Below are positions 1-9,205 of a DNA stretch of 64,000 nucleotides, piece by piece (positions within the stretch are counted from its first letter, which is position 1; the number at the start of each line of letters is the position of its first letter). Position numbers and translations under genes: made by a program. The DNA lies in NCBI RefSeq assembly GCF_013394385.1, contig NZ_AP022834.1, positions 1,612,001 through 1,676,000 of the forward strand, in the 5' to 3' direction. A model generated the notes under the pieces. It saw nothing but the letters and a program-made list of their open reading frames with translations. It searched no databases and was not told where the DNA came from. This stretch comes from Kocuria sp. TGY1127_2. GTDB lineage: Bacteria > Actinomycetota > Actinomycetes > Actinomycetales > Micrococcaceae.

Positions 1-281
1 ATAGCAGCCTCGTGACCGTCTTCAGATTTAAGATCCAGGTTGATACTGCGTTTGTTTCGGTTGACGTTCAAGTGCAATGGGCCCATGCCGGGGGTTCGGG
101 CGTAGAGGCCATTGCGGGCGCTGTCTCGTGGCGATTCGATTTTGATAACATCCGCACCCAGATCGCCGAGAATTTGCGCGGCATAGGGGCCCATCACGAC
201 TGTCGCCATATCAATAACACGAACTCCCGAAAGAGGTCCATGATTGGCGTTGTTTGAATTATTCGAGAACTTTTTTTCCAC
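1..281 (-). CDS. Class III CoA-transferase (CaiB/BaiF family), C-terminus cut off by window edge
   Basis: Only the first 93 codons are present; the gene runs off the left edge. Reading from a GTG at 281, preceded by an AAGGGGAGA-like ribosome binding site, the protein contains [20 protein letters not shown], then [11 protein letters not shown] and a later [10 protein letters not shown] stretch. These are the standard N-terminal motifs of family III CoA-transferases (CaiB/BaiF type), which move CoA between carboxylic acids in the cytoplasm. The gene is the last visible member of a minus-strand series running from the YciI gene near 4443, so it probably activates an acid intermediate of that pathway. 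The substrate cannot be told from this fragment. Confidence 0.8.
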   Translation of the reverse strand, partial: MEKKFSNNSNNANHGPLSGVRVIDMATVVMGPYAAQILGDLGADVIKIESPRDSARNGLYARTPGMGPLHLNVNRNKRSINLDLKSEDGHEAA

Positions 282-433
282 TGTCTCCCCTTCACAACTC
301 ATGGGATGACTCTAACGCTCTTGGGGCCAATTGCGATCGTTTAAATATCACCGATGGGAGAATAGTATTGTGACCACAGCGATCACGGTCCGCTCAAAGG
401 TACCGGAAGCCGATATCAGCCGACATTGGAGGC

Positions 434-1342
434 TTATCGGATCGGTATGCGGAAATGATTTCGGGCGGCAGCGACTAAGTCGTGAAACGGACTCTCAGGG
501 CTCTCCGACGAAGTATTCATCACTAACCCGGTTGCCAATTTCGGCGCGAAGTCACTGAACGGCAGGGCGGTCACCAGCCCTTGCCGGATCATGTCTCCGT
601 GAGCATTATGATCCAGTGTCGTCAGCGCGAAAGCGTTGCCATTGGCGACCAATTCGGCCGGACTGGAATAATCTCCGGAGGAAAGAGTCACGTGGTCCAC
701 CAAACCTGCGGCCGTCAAACGCACGGCAATTTGTTCAAAATACGTTGGAGACAAGGACATCGGCGGTTTGACAAAAACCATTCCCGACAAATCTGAAATG
801 CTGACGCATTGCTTTTCAGGAAACCGACGTGACGGGAGCAGAATACCCACATCTTCGCTAAATATTTGCTCACACATAACGTCCGCGCCTTGGGCGGGAA
901 GATGGACCAACGCGAATCCCAAAACTTTCGACTGGACCGCGCGAACCAGGTCGCTGCTGCCACCCGGCCATCGTTCAATGGTGAATTTATGACTATTTTC
1001 GAATGCGAATTCCGAAAGCGCTTGGTCTACTTTGGGGTGCAGCCACGGAGGCACACCTATCGAAAACCGTGGGAGCGCAGTTTCGTCGAGTTGTTTCAGG
1101 CGTATTCCGAGTGTGTCGAAGTCCGTGAGGGTTTGGCGGGCCATAGGGAGAAGAGCGCGGCCGTGCACGGTGAGCGAGACGTTTCTCGAATTTCGCTCGA
1201 ATAGCTGGAGGCCGAGCTCGCGCTCAAGATCTTTGATTCTTTGGCTCAATGGAGAGGTAGCCATGTGAAGGGATTTGGCTGCCCCGGAGAAACTCAGGTT
1301 CTCTGCTACCGCCACGAAGTAGCGCAGGTGGTATACCTCCAT
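434..1342 (-). CDS. LysR family transcriptional regulator
   Basis: A 302-residue LysR-type regulator. The N-terminal winged helix-turn-helix (about residues 1-60) reads MEVYHLRYFVAVAENLSFSG, then AAKSLHMATSPLSQRIKDLE, and a periplasmic-binding-protein-like effector domain follows. The open frame continues far upstream (to 1603) into the neighbouring flavoprotein gene, but the ATG at 1342 places the HTH at the very N-terminus as in all LysR proteins, so that start is used. It lies downstream of the FAD dehydrogenase gene on the same strand and upstream of the CoA-transferase. It probably regulates this cluster in response to an acidic or aromatic intermediate; the inducer is unknown. Confidence 0.9.
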   Translation of the reverse strand: MEVYHLRYFVAVAENLSFSGAAKSLHMATSPLSQRIKDLERELGLQLFERNSRNVSLTVHGRALLPMARQTLTDFDTLGIRLKQLDETALPRFSIGVPPWLHPKVDQALSEFAFENSHKFTIERWPGGSSDLVRAVQSKVLGFALVHLPAQGADVMCEQIFSEDVGILLPSRRFPEKQCVSISDLSGMVFVKPPMSLSPTYFEQIAVRLTAAGLVDHVTLSSGDYSSPAELVANGNAFALTTLDHNAHGDMIRQGLVTALPFSDFAPKLATGLVMNTSSESPESPFHDLVAAARNHFRIPIR

Positions 1343-1451
1343 AGGTTGCCACTGTACCAAGTCAAGGACCAGCACGGAGTTGACTTGTCTGATGGCCGAG
1401 AGTCTCGCGTCATCACCCGGCCGATTCGATCCGCGGCCGCTGGGCACTGCC

Positions 1452-3080
1452 TCACAGGGATGTTTTGGGGTCTCGAAGGGAGCAGGCAATGTGTTTCCCC
1501 GCCGCGAACCCGCGAGTGATCGCCGGACCAAGCGTTGACCCCCCGGCGGGATAGCCGCCGGCAAACACGGTCGCAGAAACGTTCCCGGCTGCATACAGTC
1601 CACTGATCAGTGAGCCGTCAAACCGCATGACCCGTCCGTGGTGATCGGTCGCCAAGCCACCCGATGTTCCCAAGGCCCCACAGTGAACTGGCACCGCAAA
1701 GTAGGGTGGTTCGACGAGGGGCGCGAGGCAGGGATTCGGGGTGACGGCTGAGTCTCCGAGGAAGCGGTCCTCGGCGGAGAAGCCTCGGTCAAATGCGCGA
1801 TCGTTGCCCGAAGATGCATCGGAGTTGAAAGCCTGCACCTCGTCGACCAGATTTTCCGGGTCCACACCGATCCGTTCTGCCAATTCCGCCAGGGACGAGC
1901 CCGCAATCATCCATTCGGCAGGTTTTCCCGGGGTCGAACCGGCCACGGGATAGTGCTCCATGTATCGCTGATCGAAAATCAGCCACGCCGGCTGCCCTTT
2001 CGGCTCGAGTCGGTGTTGATCGATTGAACCCATCACCAACGACGCATCGTGGTAGTTCAGCGCCTCGTTGACAAACCTTCGCCCATCAGGGCCGACGGTG
2101 ATCGAACCGGGCAGGGTCATTTCCACATTGCCCATCCTTCCGGACTGCCTCCCGTCATAGGTCTGGTCCGGAGGGGTAATCACGGGGACGCCCCAGAACG
2201 TCGTCATGGACGCCACGGCCGCACCGATACTGAGGCCATGCAGTAGGCCGTCTCCCTCATTCGAGGGCGCGGAGATCGGCACGATGGGGTGGGGTAAGAA
2301 AGCCTTCTGGAGCTCCTGATTCCACTCGAACCCTCCGGAAGCCATCACGATGATGTCAGCCTCAATGCTTTGATTCCCCACGGTGACGAGCCATCCCCCG
2401 TGTTCGGTTTGTTCAAGGCCCGTCATGCGTGCATTCGAAAAGACCGTGACCCCGCGGTCCAGAGCAGAGACCAACAAACTGGCCGCAAGGGCGCCTCCCA
2501 TGGTTCGTATCCCGTGTTCAGCGCGTCGTTGGAGCAGGTCGGCATCGGGCGCCGCACCGTCAAGACCGTCCCGTTCCGCCATAGTCAATAACGGGAAATA
2601 GCTTGACGGTCGCAAGGCCTCCTGGAGCCCGTCCACCGAACCGACGTCAAAGGCGTCGTTGTCCAAGCTTCGCCCGCCCCTGCTCGCCCCCTCGAACTCG
2701 AGACGGTAATCGGGGCGCGCCAACGGAGTAAGACTTACATGGGTCTTCTCAACCAACCAGTCGACGGCCTCCGCAGAACAATCCACATACCACTCAATGT
2801 CTTCTCGATCGATCTTCGCGCCAGTAGCCGCAGTCAGATATTCGATCGCCTCCTCACGAGAATCCTCATAACCGGCCTTCGTTCCGAGCGAATTGGCAGG
2901 GGCCCACAGGACGCCTCCGCCAACGGCGGTTGTACCACCGAGTTGTTCGGCCTTTTCGAGGACAACGACCTCGTGGGTGCCGTCAGCTGCCCGCGTCGCG
3001 GCGGTCAGGCCGGCCGCGCCGGAACCGATGACCACGATGTCAGTCCGTTCCGGCAGGTCACGGAGGGGTGTGGTGATCAT
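1452..3080 (-). CDS. FAD-dependent dehydrogenase of the 3-oxosteroid 1-dehydrogenase / fumarate reductase flavoprotein family
   Basis: A 542-residue flavoprotein. Residues about 14-45 form the FAD-binding Rossmann motif (IVVIGSGAAGLTAA, with a glutamate at the end of the second strand). A GGTTA stretch follows, and the C-terminus holds GLYAAGNVSATVFAGGYPAG, the FAD-contacting segment typical of FAD_binding_2 proteins. The family introduces or removes double bonds next to a carbonyl (ketosteroid dehydrogenase, fumarate reductase and related enzymes). The start codon overlaps the stop of the upstream alcohol dehydrogenase in an ATGA (3077-3080), indicating translational coupling. Two paralogues lie at 7249 and 11226. 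Together with the dehydrogenase it probably oxidises a cyclic or unsaturated alcohol/ketone; the substrate is not known. Confidence 0.85.
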   Translation of the reverse strand: MITTPLRDLPERTDIVVIGSGAAGLTAATRAADGTHEVVVLEKAEQLGGTTAVGGGVLWAPANSLGTKAGYEDSREEAIEYLTAATGAKIDREDIEWYVDCSAEAVDWLVEKTHVSLTPLARPDYRLEFEGASRGGRSLDNDAFDVGSVDGLQEALRPSSYFPLLTMAERDGLDGAAPDADLLQRRAEHGIRTMGGALAASLLVSALDRGVTVFSNARMTGLEQTEHGGWLVTVGNQSIEADIIVMASGGFEWNQELQKAFLPHPIVPISAPSNEGDGLLHGLSIGAAVASMTTFWGVPVITPPDQTYDGRQSGRMGNVEMTLPGSITVGPDGRRFVNEALNYHDASLVMGSIDQHRLEPKGQPAWLIFDQRYMEHYPVAGSTPGKPAEWMIAGSSLAELAERIGVDPENLVDEVQAFNSDASSGNDRAFDRGFSAEDRFLGDSAVTPNPCLAPLVEPPYFAVPVHCGALGTSGGLATDHHGRVMRFDGSLISGLYAAGNVSATVFAGGYPAGGSTLGPAITRGFAAGKHIACSLRDPKTSL

Positions 3081-4135
3081 GGAGCCTCTTTCGTAGGCAT
3101 GTCGATGAGAATCTTTCCGATACGACGAGTCGTGTCACGCATGGTTTCAAAGGCTTCGTTCACGTCCCGAAGATCGAATCGGTGCGTGATCAACGCGTCC
3201 ACCGTCTCGGGGTATCGGCAGATCAGGTCCAGGGCTTTCGGGATGAGGCCACGACTGTTGCGGCTGCCCAGAAGGGAGATCTCCTTGAACGGGAGGAGGT
3301 TCAGGGGGAAATTCGCGGGACGGGTGGAGATACCCACCTGGACTACACGTCCGGCGGGAGCGACCACATTGATCGCATTGCCCAGTGAGGACGGTACGCC
3401 CGTCGCTTCGATGACAAGCTGCGGCCCTTCCGGAGCGGAACATTCCAGCGCCGAAGCGAGATCGGCCGCAGGAAATTGTTGATCCGGGACGATCAGCAGT
3501 GTTCCATCGGCGCCGAATTCTCGTGCGAGCTCTAGCCGATCGGCGATCGTGTCCGCGGTGATGACCGTGACCCCCAGGTCATGCAATGCCAATGTCGCCA
3601 ACAGCCCGATTGGCCCCGCACCCAGGACAAGGGCAGATTCCCCCTCGATCGCTTGTGCACGGGCGACTGCCTCGAGGGAGATCACGGCCGGCTCCGCGAC
3701 GGCCCCCAGTTCCGTTGGCATTCCCTCCGGAATACGGTGCAAGCGCACGGCCGCGACGGGAAGATATTCGACAAGTCCGCCGTCGCAGTAGCAACCGAAA
3801 ACGGTCAGGTAGGGGCATACGTTGTCGTGACCCGATCGGCACGCCCGGCACTGCCCGCAGGCGATCAACGGATCCACTGCCACGCGATCCCCGACCGCCA
3901 CGGTCTCAACGCCCGGAGCCACCTCGGCCACCGTTCCGGATAGTTCGTGGCCCTGGATCAGGGGCAGCTCAGAGGTGTAGTCGTCCTCGTAAATATGAAG
4001 ATCGGTCCCGCACAATGTGACGTGCTCGATGCGCACGAGCGCTTCTCCGGCAGACACCGGCGGCAGGGGGACCGTCACATACTCAAGAGTGTGCGCCGCA
4101 ACGGTCCGAACCGCATGCATGGTCTCTGTATTCAT
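3077..4135 (-). CDS. Zinc-dependent alcohol dehydrogenase (MDR superfamily)
   Basis: A 352-residue medium-chain dehydrogenase. The catalytic domain shows CGTDLHIY (catalytic zinc Cys), GHELSG (zinc His region) and a structural-zinc cysteine cluster CGQCRACRSGHDNVC. The Rossmann domain has LVLGAGPIGLLATLAL. The order matches sorbitol/threonine dehydrogenase-type members, which oxidise secondary alcohols with NAD(P). The long upstream open frame is discarded because ATG at 4135 gives the canonical N-terminus and overlaps the YciI stop (ATGA, 4132-4135). The gene forms a coupled operon with the flavoprotein downstream. The substrate is inferred only as a polyol or cyclic alcohol. Confidence 0.9.
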   Translation of the reverse strand: MNTETMHAVRTVAAHTLEYVTVPLPPVSAGEALVRIEHVTLCGTDLHIYEDDYTSELPLIQGHELSGTVAEVAPGVETVAVGDRVAVDPLIACGQCRACRSGHDNVCPYLTVFGCYCDGGLVEYLPVAAVRLHRIPEGMPTELGAVAEPAVISLEAVARAQAIEGESALVLGAGPIGLLATLALHDLGVTVITADTIADRLELAREFGADGTLLIVPDQQFPAADLASALECSAPEGPQLVIEATGVPSSLGNAINVVAPAGRVVQVGISTRPANFPLNLLPFKEISLLGSRNSRGLIPKALDLICRYPETVDALITHRFDLRDVNEAFETMRDTTRRIGKILIDMPTKEAP

Positions 4136-4443
4136 GAGGCGTCCTTGCCCGAGACGAGACGATCCGCTCCGAATTTGGGAGTCCAAGTCCGGATGATGCG
4201 TGCAACATAGCCGTGCTGCTTGAACGGCTCCTGATCCATGACCTCCTCGACGGCAGCCGCGGAGTCCGCCCGGATGATCAGGAGCGCTCCTTTGTCGCCA
4301 CCATCGATGTCGGTCGGCCCTGAAACCACCAGGCGCCCGGCGTCGAACTGCTCTTGTAGGAATGCCAGATGCTCTTCCTGATGCTCCGCACGACCGGTTT
4401 CGGATCCCTCGGCGTAGCGGTAGTCGACTGCGAAAAGTCCCAT
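4132..4443 (-). CDS. YciI family protein
   Basis: A 103-residue protein with the YciI ferredoxin-like fold pattern: an N-terminal beta strand MGLFAVDYRY, an EHLAFLQEQFDAGRLVVSGP helix-strand, a DGGDKGALLIIRADS strand and a C-terminal HGYVARIIRTW segment. YciI-like proteins often sit in catabolic clusters, and a few act as dehydrochlorinases or muconolactone isomerase-like enzymes; most have no proven reaction. GAGGA lies about six bases before the ATG. It is the first gene of the minus-strand operon and is coupled to the alcohol dehydrogenase by a 4-base overlap. Confidence 0.85.
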   Translation of the reverse strand: MGLFAVDYRYAEGSETGRAEHQEEHLAFLQEQFDAGRLVVSGPTDIDGGDKGALLIIRADSAAAVEEVMDQEPFKQHGYVARIIRTWTPKFGADRLVSGKDAS

Positions 4444-4598
4444 GTTGATTCCTCAATTCATTAGGAGAAAATGTGCGTTGAATCGGGTCGAAGCACAGCG
4501 TCGGAGGCCGACCCGAGGATCACCGTGACGGCCGTTATGGCCGCCGTCCCTCAACGAACATCCTCCGGGGAGAAATCGAGACTGGACAATACCTTTCG

Positions 4599-4617
4599 CT
4601 CATTAATTCATAATGAG
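4599..4617. promoter_or_regulatory. Perfect inverted repeat, candidate LysR operator
   Basis: CTCATTA, five bases (ATTCA), then TAATGAG form a perfect 7-bp-arm dyad in the 219-bp divergent region between the YciI operon (minus) and the LysR gene starting at 4663. It contains a T-N11-A LysR box and sits 46 bp before the LysR start, where an autoregulatory site of this family is usually found. Binding is an inference. Confidence 0.5.
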
Positions 4618-4662
4618 TCCGATACTGTGTACATATCCGCACATAATCTTCGAGGGGGCCAA

Positions 4663-5568
4663 ATGATGGAACTGCGGTGGCTGGAAGCGTTTGTTGCGGT
4701 CGCGGAAGAGCTTCACTTCGGACGAGCTGCGGAGAGATTGCACATGGCACAATCTCCGCTGAGCCAAGTTATTCGCAAGCTTGAGAAAAACGTCGGTTCA
4801 CCGCTTTTCAAACGGAGTACCCGGACCGTGGAGCTGACCGCCCCGGGGCAGGCCCTGCTTCCGTACGCCTACCGAATCCTGCGAAGCTTGAATAACGCTA
4901 TGGACGCGGCCCGCAGCGCGGAAGGCGTGCCCACGGGACGATTTACCCTTGGATTCTCAGGGATGCACAATCACGACACTCTCCCCCGCATCACTCGAGC
5001 CCTGAGAGAAAACTTTCCTGGTGTCGATCTCAACCTCGTCGGCGGCATCCGCACCTTTGACGGCATGCGCCAAGTACGCAACGAAGATTTGGACGCCAGC
5101 TTCTTAGGCATCATCGGCGACGTTGGCACGCCGTTACGGGCTCGCGAAATCTCGCGCCACCACTTGGGGGTCGTGGTACCGACGGATCATCCGCTCGCCC
5201 ATCGAGATGCGATTCCGATCCATCAATTGCGTGGAGAATCTTTCGTCATGGGTCCGGTCGACGGCAACTCCTCAATGACCGTTGCGGCCCTACAAATCTG
5301 CCACGCGGCCGGATTCCAACCCGAAATAGCACAAGCCGTCAGTGATCCGTTCCTCATCGTATCCATGGTGGCCGCCGGGGTCGGCATCACGATCTTACCC
5401 TCGGAGGTTCTGCCGATCCTGCCCGAGGCCGCAACCTGGATCGAGCTCGAGGGTGATCCAGTGCCATTCAGCCACGGAGTCGTATGGTCCGATGACAACG
5501 AGTCCGAACCCCTTCAGGCATTCCTGACCATCCTGGACTCGATCTTCCCCGAACCGACACTCCAGTAA
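4663..5568 (+). CDS. LysR family transcriptional regulator
   Basis: A 301-residue LysR regulator with an N-terminal HTH (residues 1-60: MMELRWLEAFVAVAEELHFG, then AAERLHMAQSPLSQVIRKLE) and a substrate-binding domain with RFTLGFSG and GVGITILPSEVLP segments. The frame opens upstream at 4471, but ATG 4663, preceded by GAGGGGGCC, places the HTH at the N-terminus; a second ATG follows at 4666. It is divergent from the YciI/dehydrogenase operon and upstream of the MHS transporter at 5724, so it probably controls both sides from the palindrome at 4599-4617. The inducer is unknown. Confidence 0.92.
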   Translation: MMELRWLEAFVAVAEELHFGRAAERLHMAQSPLSQVIRKLEKNVGSPLFKRSTRTVELTAPGQALLPYAYRILRSLNNAMDAARSAEGVPTGRFTLGFSGMHNHDTLPRITRALRENFPGVDLNLVGGIRTFDGMRQVRNEDLDASFLGIIGDVGTPLRAREISRHHLGVVVPTDHPLAHRDAIPIHQLRGESFVMGPVDGNSSMTVAALQICHAAGFQPEIAQAVSDPFLIVSMVAAGVGITILPSEVLPILPEAATWIELEGDPVPFSHGVVWSDDNESEPLQAFLTILDSIFPEPTLQ

Positions 5569-5607
5569 CTATGTTCCGGGCCCACATAGTCCGAGTGCTA
5601 TTAAGTC

Positions 5608-5637
5608 TTGGATTTTAACAATCTCTGTACATACTCT
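5608..5637 (+). promoter_or_regulatory. Candidate promoter of the MHS transporter operon
   Basis: TTGGAT (5608-5613), an 18-base spacer and TACTCT (5632-5637) lie about 90 bp upstream of the transporter start. A TGTACATA element overlaps the spacer and also occurs at 4627-4635 in the LysR promoter region, which suggests a shared regulator. The match to a sigma-70 consensus is moderate. Confidence 0.3.
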
Positions 5638-5723
5638 CGTAAGGTATCGCATATCACACCTAGCCAGGTCGTTCATCTGAGAACCTCCGGTGTACCCCGA
5701 GCCTGGGCGAGAAGGAGACCACG

Positions 5724-7058
5724 ATGACGACGGAGTCATTGAATCCGAGCAAGATATACAGCGAGAAGAAACGCCGCAATGCCCGCACCGCGGCGATTTC
5801 AGGATTTGCCGGAAGTGCCCTGGAGTACTACGACTTCTTCATCTTCGCGACAGCGGCCGCTCTGTACCTTCAAGACTTGTACTTCCCGGGTGGCGGAACC
5901 ACCGGACAATTGTTCTCCTTGGCAACCATAGGTGTCGCTTACATCACCCGTCCGCTCGGCGCACTGCTGTGGGGTCATCTGGGTGATGTCATCGGACGCA
6001 AGAAAGTCTTGATTATGGTGCTCATCCTGATGGGCGCCTCCACATTCGTGATCGGGCTGGTCCCCACGTACGCGTCCATCGGCATCTGGGCTCCCATCAT
6101 CGTGGTTGTTCTGCGACTGGCCCAGGGCTTGTCCGCCGGCGGTGAGTCTCCCGGCTCGGCCTCGCTGACCATGGAACATGCCCCCGACCATCGCAGAGGC
6201 TTCTTCTCGAGTTGGACGCTTTCCGGAGTCACCTTCGGAATCGTCCTGTCTTCAGCGGTTTTCATCCCGTTGCAGGCCCTGCCCGAGGAATCCTTGATGA
6301 GCTGGGGTTGGCGCGTGCCATTCCTACTTTCCGCGCTGGTGACGGCAATAGCTTTAGTACTGCGCCGCACCCTTGATGAGCCCGAGGAATTCACAGAGAC
6401 CAAAGAGCTCGACCTGGTCGTCAAGGTTCCTGCATTCGAACTTTTCCGCCACCATCCGAAGACCCTTCTGCTGGTCACCGGAATGACCCTTTTCACGATG
6501 GTCAACACCATCATCAATGTTTTCGCCCTCGCCTACGGCTCCAACGTGGCCGGTATCCCCAGGCAGGACATGCTGACCTTCGTCAGCGTCGCCAACCTCA
6601 TTGCCGTTTTCGCGCTGCCGCTATGGGGCATGCTCTCGGACAGGATCGGAAGAAAACCGGTATTCATTGCTGGAATCATCGCCCAGGTGATTCTGATCTT
6701 CGCATTCTTCTGGATCCTGGCCGGAAGCGTCACGGCTAATATTTGGTGGGTCTGGATTATCGGAATCCTGCTGATCGCCGGCGGCTACTCGATGAGCAAT
6801 GCGGTCTATCCCGCGTACTTCCCCGAACAGTTCCCCACCAACGTGCGCTACTCCGGCATGGCGATCTGCCTCATGATCGGTCTGCTCCTGGCCGGCTTCA
6901 CCCCCGCGATCGCTGAGTCCATCTCGGGCCCGCACCACAATTGGTTTGGCGTCGCCCTCTTCTCTGCAATCTGCGTCGCCATCTCCGGAGTCTGTGCAGC
7001 ATTCAGCACGGAAACGTACCGGACTCCGACCTCGGAACTCGGTAGAAGCGGCGCTTGA
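5724..7058 (+). CDS. MFS transporter, metabolite:H+ symporter (MHS) family
   Basis: A 444-residue 12-helix permease. The N-terminus has the MHS signature SALEYYDFFIFATAAALY, the first cytoplasmic loop reads GHLGDVIGRKKVLI, and a second GRKP loop (SDRIGRKPVF) lies before helix 8. Family members (ShiA, KgtP, ProP, PcaT) import small organic acids or betaines with protons. AGAAGGAGAC precedes the ATG. It follows the LysR gene on the same strand and precedes a flavoprotein, a Gfo/Idh enzyme and a TIM-barrel isomerase, so it should import the substrate of that pathway. A hydroaromatic or carboxylic acid is likely, but this is inference. Confidence 0.9.
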   Translation: MTTESLNPSKIYSEKKRRNARTAAISGFAGSALEYYDFFIFATAAALYLQDLYFPGGGTTGQLFSLATIGVAYITRPLGALLWGHLGDVIGRKKVLIMVLILMGASTFVIGLVPTYASIGIWAPIIVVVLRLAQGLSAGGESPGSASLTMEHAPDHRRGFFSSWTLSGVTFGIVLSSAVFIPLQALPEESLMSWGWRVPFLLSALVTAIALVLRRTLDEPEEFTETKELDLVVKVPAFELFRHHPKTLLLVTGMTLFTMVNTIINVFALAYGSNVAGIPRQDMLTFVSVANLIAVFALPLWGMLSDRIGRKPVFIAGIIAQVILIFAFFWILAGSVTANIWWVWIIGILLIAGGYSMSNAVYPAYFPEQFPTNVRYSGMAICLMIGLLLAGFTPAIAESISGPHHNWFGVALFSAICVAISGVCAAFSTETYRTPTSELGRSGA

Positions 7059-7248
7059 GCCTCGCTGAGAACCCCGATTCACTCGCGTGAGTCAGCCGCG
7101 AGGCTCGCGCTCCGAACGCTCGCGCCCGCAACCGACCGATCATTCAATCATTAAGCCACCAGTGGCTCACGACCCAGCAACGTCGGATCCGGCGTTCCCC
7201 GGCCGAATAATGCACGACCACGACCCAAAGATTATGGAGGCCCTAGCA

Positions 7249-9042
7249 GTGGACCAGATCGAAAAAGGAACAATTCCGGAGGCGTGGGATGAGGAATACG
7301 ACCTGGTGGTCCTCGGAACAGGGGCCGCCGGGTTGTCCGCAGCCGTCACAGGAGCCTGCGAAGGACTCAAAGTCCTCACGATCGAGAAGACCGATTACAT
7401 CGGGGGTACCACCGCATATTCGGCGGGAACCTGCTGGATCCCGAACAACCAGTTCCAAGTGGCCAACGGAAACACTGACGACTCCGAGAAGGCCGAGCGC
7501 TATCTGGACCAGTTGGTCGGCGACAAATCTGATAAGTCGATGCGCCAGGCCTACCTGGACAATGGGCCCAAGATGCTCAAATACATGAAAAAACTGGGGG
7601 TCGAATTCCTGCACTCGCCAAGCGTCGTCGACTACCACTCCGAACTCCTCGAATCCGGTATGACGGGACGCGCACTGGAACCCAAGCCCTTCGACGGCCG
7701 TCGATTAGGACGTGAAAACTTCCGCCACGTGCGCCGTCCCGTGCCCGAATTTTCCCTGATGAACGGGGAACTCATGGTTCGACGCCCCGAGGTAAACACC
7801 TTGTTGGGATTGTTTTCCAAGAAGGCCGGAGCCACGACCAAGGCCGTGTTCACGGCACTCAGATTGGGGATGCGGTGGGCCGTGGACCGCCTGCAATACC
7901 CCCGCGGAACCCGTCTGGTCATGGGTAACGCGCTGGTCGCACGCCTCTACAACCGACTCCTCGAGATGGACGGAACCGTGTGGCTCGACGCCCGTGTCAC
8001 GCAGCTGTTTCGTGAGGATCGCGAAGAAGGCGGCGGTGTCGTCGGGCTCTGTGTTCAGCACGAGTCACGAGAGATCGCCGTCCGGGCGACGCACGGCGTC
8101 GTACTCGCCGGCGGCGGATTCTCGCAGAACCCACAGATGCGCGAGAAGTACATGCCGGACCCGACACCACAGTTCTCGCGGGCCAACGAAGGGGCGACAG
8201 GAGACACCCTGAAGCTTGCGACGTCGATCGGGGCTCGGCTGGGCAATGACAACCGGGAAAATGCCCTGTGGTTTCCTTCCTCGGTGGGTACGCGCAAAGA
8301 CGGCTCAACGGCCGTGTTTCCCCACATCTGGGACCGCGGAAAGCCAGGAGTCATGGCCGTGAACGAGAGAGGCGAGAGATTCGTAGACGAGTCGACGTCG
8401 TATCACCGGTTCGTCCGTGCGATGTACGCACATGACAGCGTTCCTGCCTGGCTCATCGTGGACTCGAAGGCCCTCGCCACCTATGGCCTGGGCATCATCA
8501 CGTTGCCGCATCTGCCCCGTATCGCCTTGAAAAAGTACGTCGACTCAGGGTATCTGCATCAAGGAGCGACTCTCAGGGAGCTGGCCGAGAGCATCGGTAT
8601 CTCAACCGATTCTCTGGAGAAGACCGTCGAGCGCTACAACGGTTTCGCAGAAATGGGCAAGGACGAGGACTTTCACAAGGGCGAGTCGCTATTCGGGCGT
8701 GTAGCCGGAGATCCCGAGCACGAGCCCAATCCGAATATCGGGCCGGTCTCCACAGCTCCGTACTACGCAATTCGCGTGGTTCCGACCCCCTTGGCAACGT
8801 CGTTCGGTGCGTCCATCACAGAAAAGGCACAGGTCGTGGACGAGTCGTGGGACCTCATCCCCGGTCTGTACGCCGTCGGCAACGATGCCCAATCCGTTTT
8901 CAGCTCCGAATATCCCGGCGCCGGTACCCAGGTGGGATCCGGAATGACTTTCGGCTGGGTCGCGGCTCAGGATGCCGCAGGCCGAACCTCGAAGTCGCGG
9001 CCGGCCCACGGGCACCCCCACCCACGGAAAGAGCGCGGATAA
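7249..9042 (+). CDS. FAD-dependent dehydrogenase of the 3-oxosteroid 1-dehydrogenase-like family (second copy)
   Basis: A 597-residue flavoprotein when started at the GTG at 7249, which has GGAGG eight bases upstream. The frame is open to a GTG at 7087 (651 residues), and ATGs occur at 7210 and 7234, but none of these has a good binding site. The FAD motif [32 protein letters not shown] and the C-terminal [20 protein letters not shown] segment mark it as an FAD_binding_2 oxidoreductase related to ketosteroid dehydrogenases. It is encoded between the MHS transporter and a Gfo/Idh oxidoreductase, and presumably dehydrogenates a cyclic ketone or enoate intermediate. The substrate is not identified. 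Confidence 0.85.
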   Translation: MDQIEKGTIPEAWDEEYDLVVLGTGAAGLSAAVTGACEGLKVLTIEKTDYIGGTTAYSAGTCWIPNNQFQVANGNTDDSEKAERYLDQLVGDKSDKSMRQAYLDNGPKMLKYMKKLGVEFLHSPSVVDYHSELLESGMTGRALEPKPFDGRRLGRENFRHVRRPVPEFSLMNGELMVRRPEVNTLLGLFSKKAGATTKAVFTALRLGMRWAVDRLQYPRGTRLVMGNALVARLYNRLLEMDGTVWLDARVTQLFREDREEGGGVVGLCVQHESREIAVRATHGVVLAGGGFSQNPQMREKYMPDPTPQFSRANEGATGDTLKLATSIGARLGNDNRENALWFPSSVGTRKDGSTAVFPHIWDRGKPGVMAVNERGERFVDESTSYHRFVRAMYAHDSVPAWLIVDSKALATYGLGIITLPHLPRIALKKYVDSGYLHQGATLRELAESIGISTDSLEKTVERYNGFAEMGKDEDFHKGESLFGRVAGDPEHEPNPNIGPVSTAPYYAIRVVPTPLATSFGASITEKAQVVDESWDLIPGLYAVGNDAQSVFSSEYPGAGTQVGSGMTFGWVAAQDAAGRTSKSRPAHGHPHPRKERG

Positions 9043-9205
9043 GACCGGCCTTCCGGAAGGGTCCAAGGGACCCGAGGAGACGTGGGCAATCCCGGTGAAG
9101 AACGAGCTTCATTCGGCGGAGGAACTGAATAACGGCCACAGCCGCTGACACCGGCTTTTGCAGAAGACGGCGTCTGCGGGCAGCCAGCTCGAAGAAAGGA
9201 CACCC

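Noticed and set aside
5569-5589. CTATGT/ACATAG hairpin just after the LysR stop, considered as a terminator
   Set aside because: Only six base pairs with a 9-base loop and no T tract; too weak to call.
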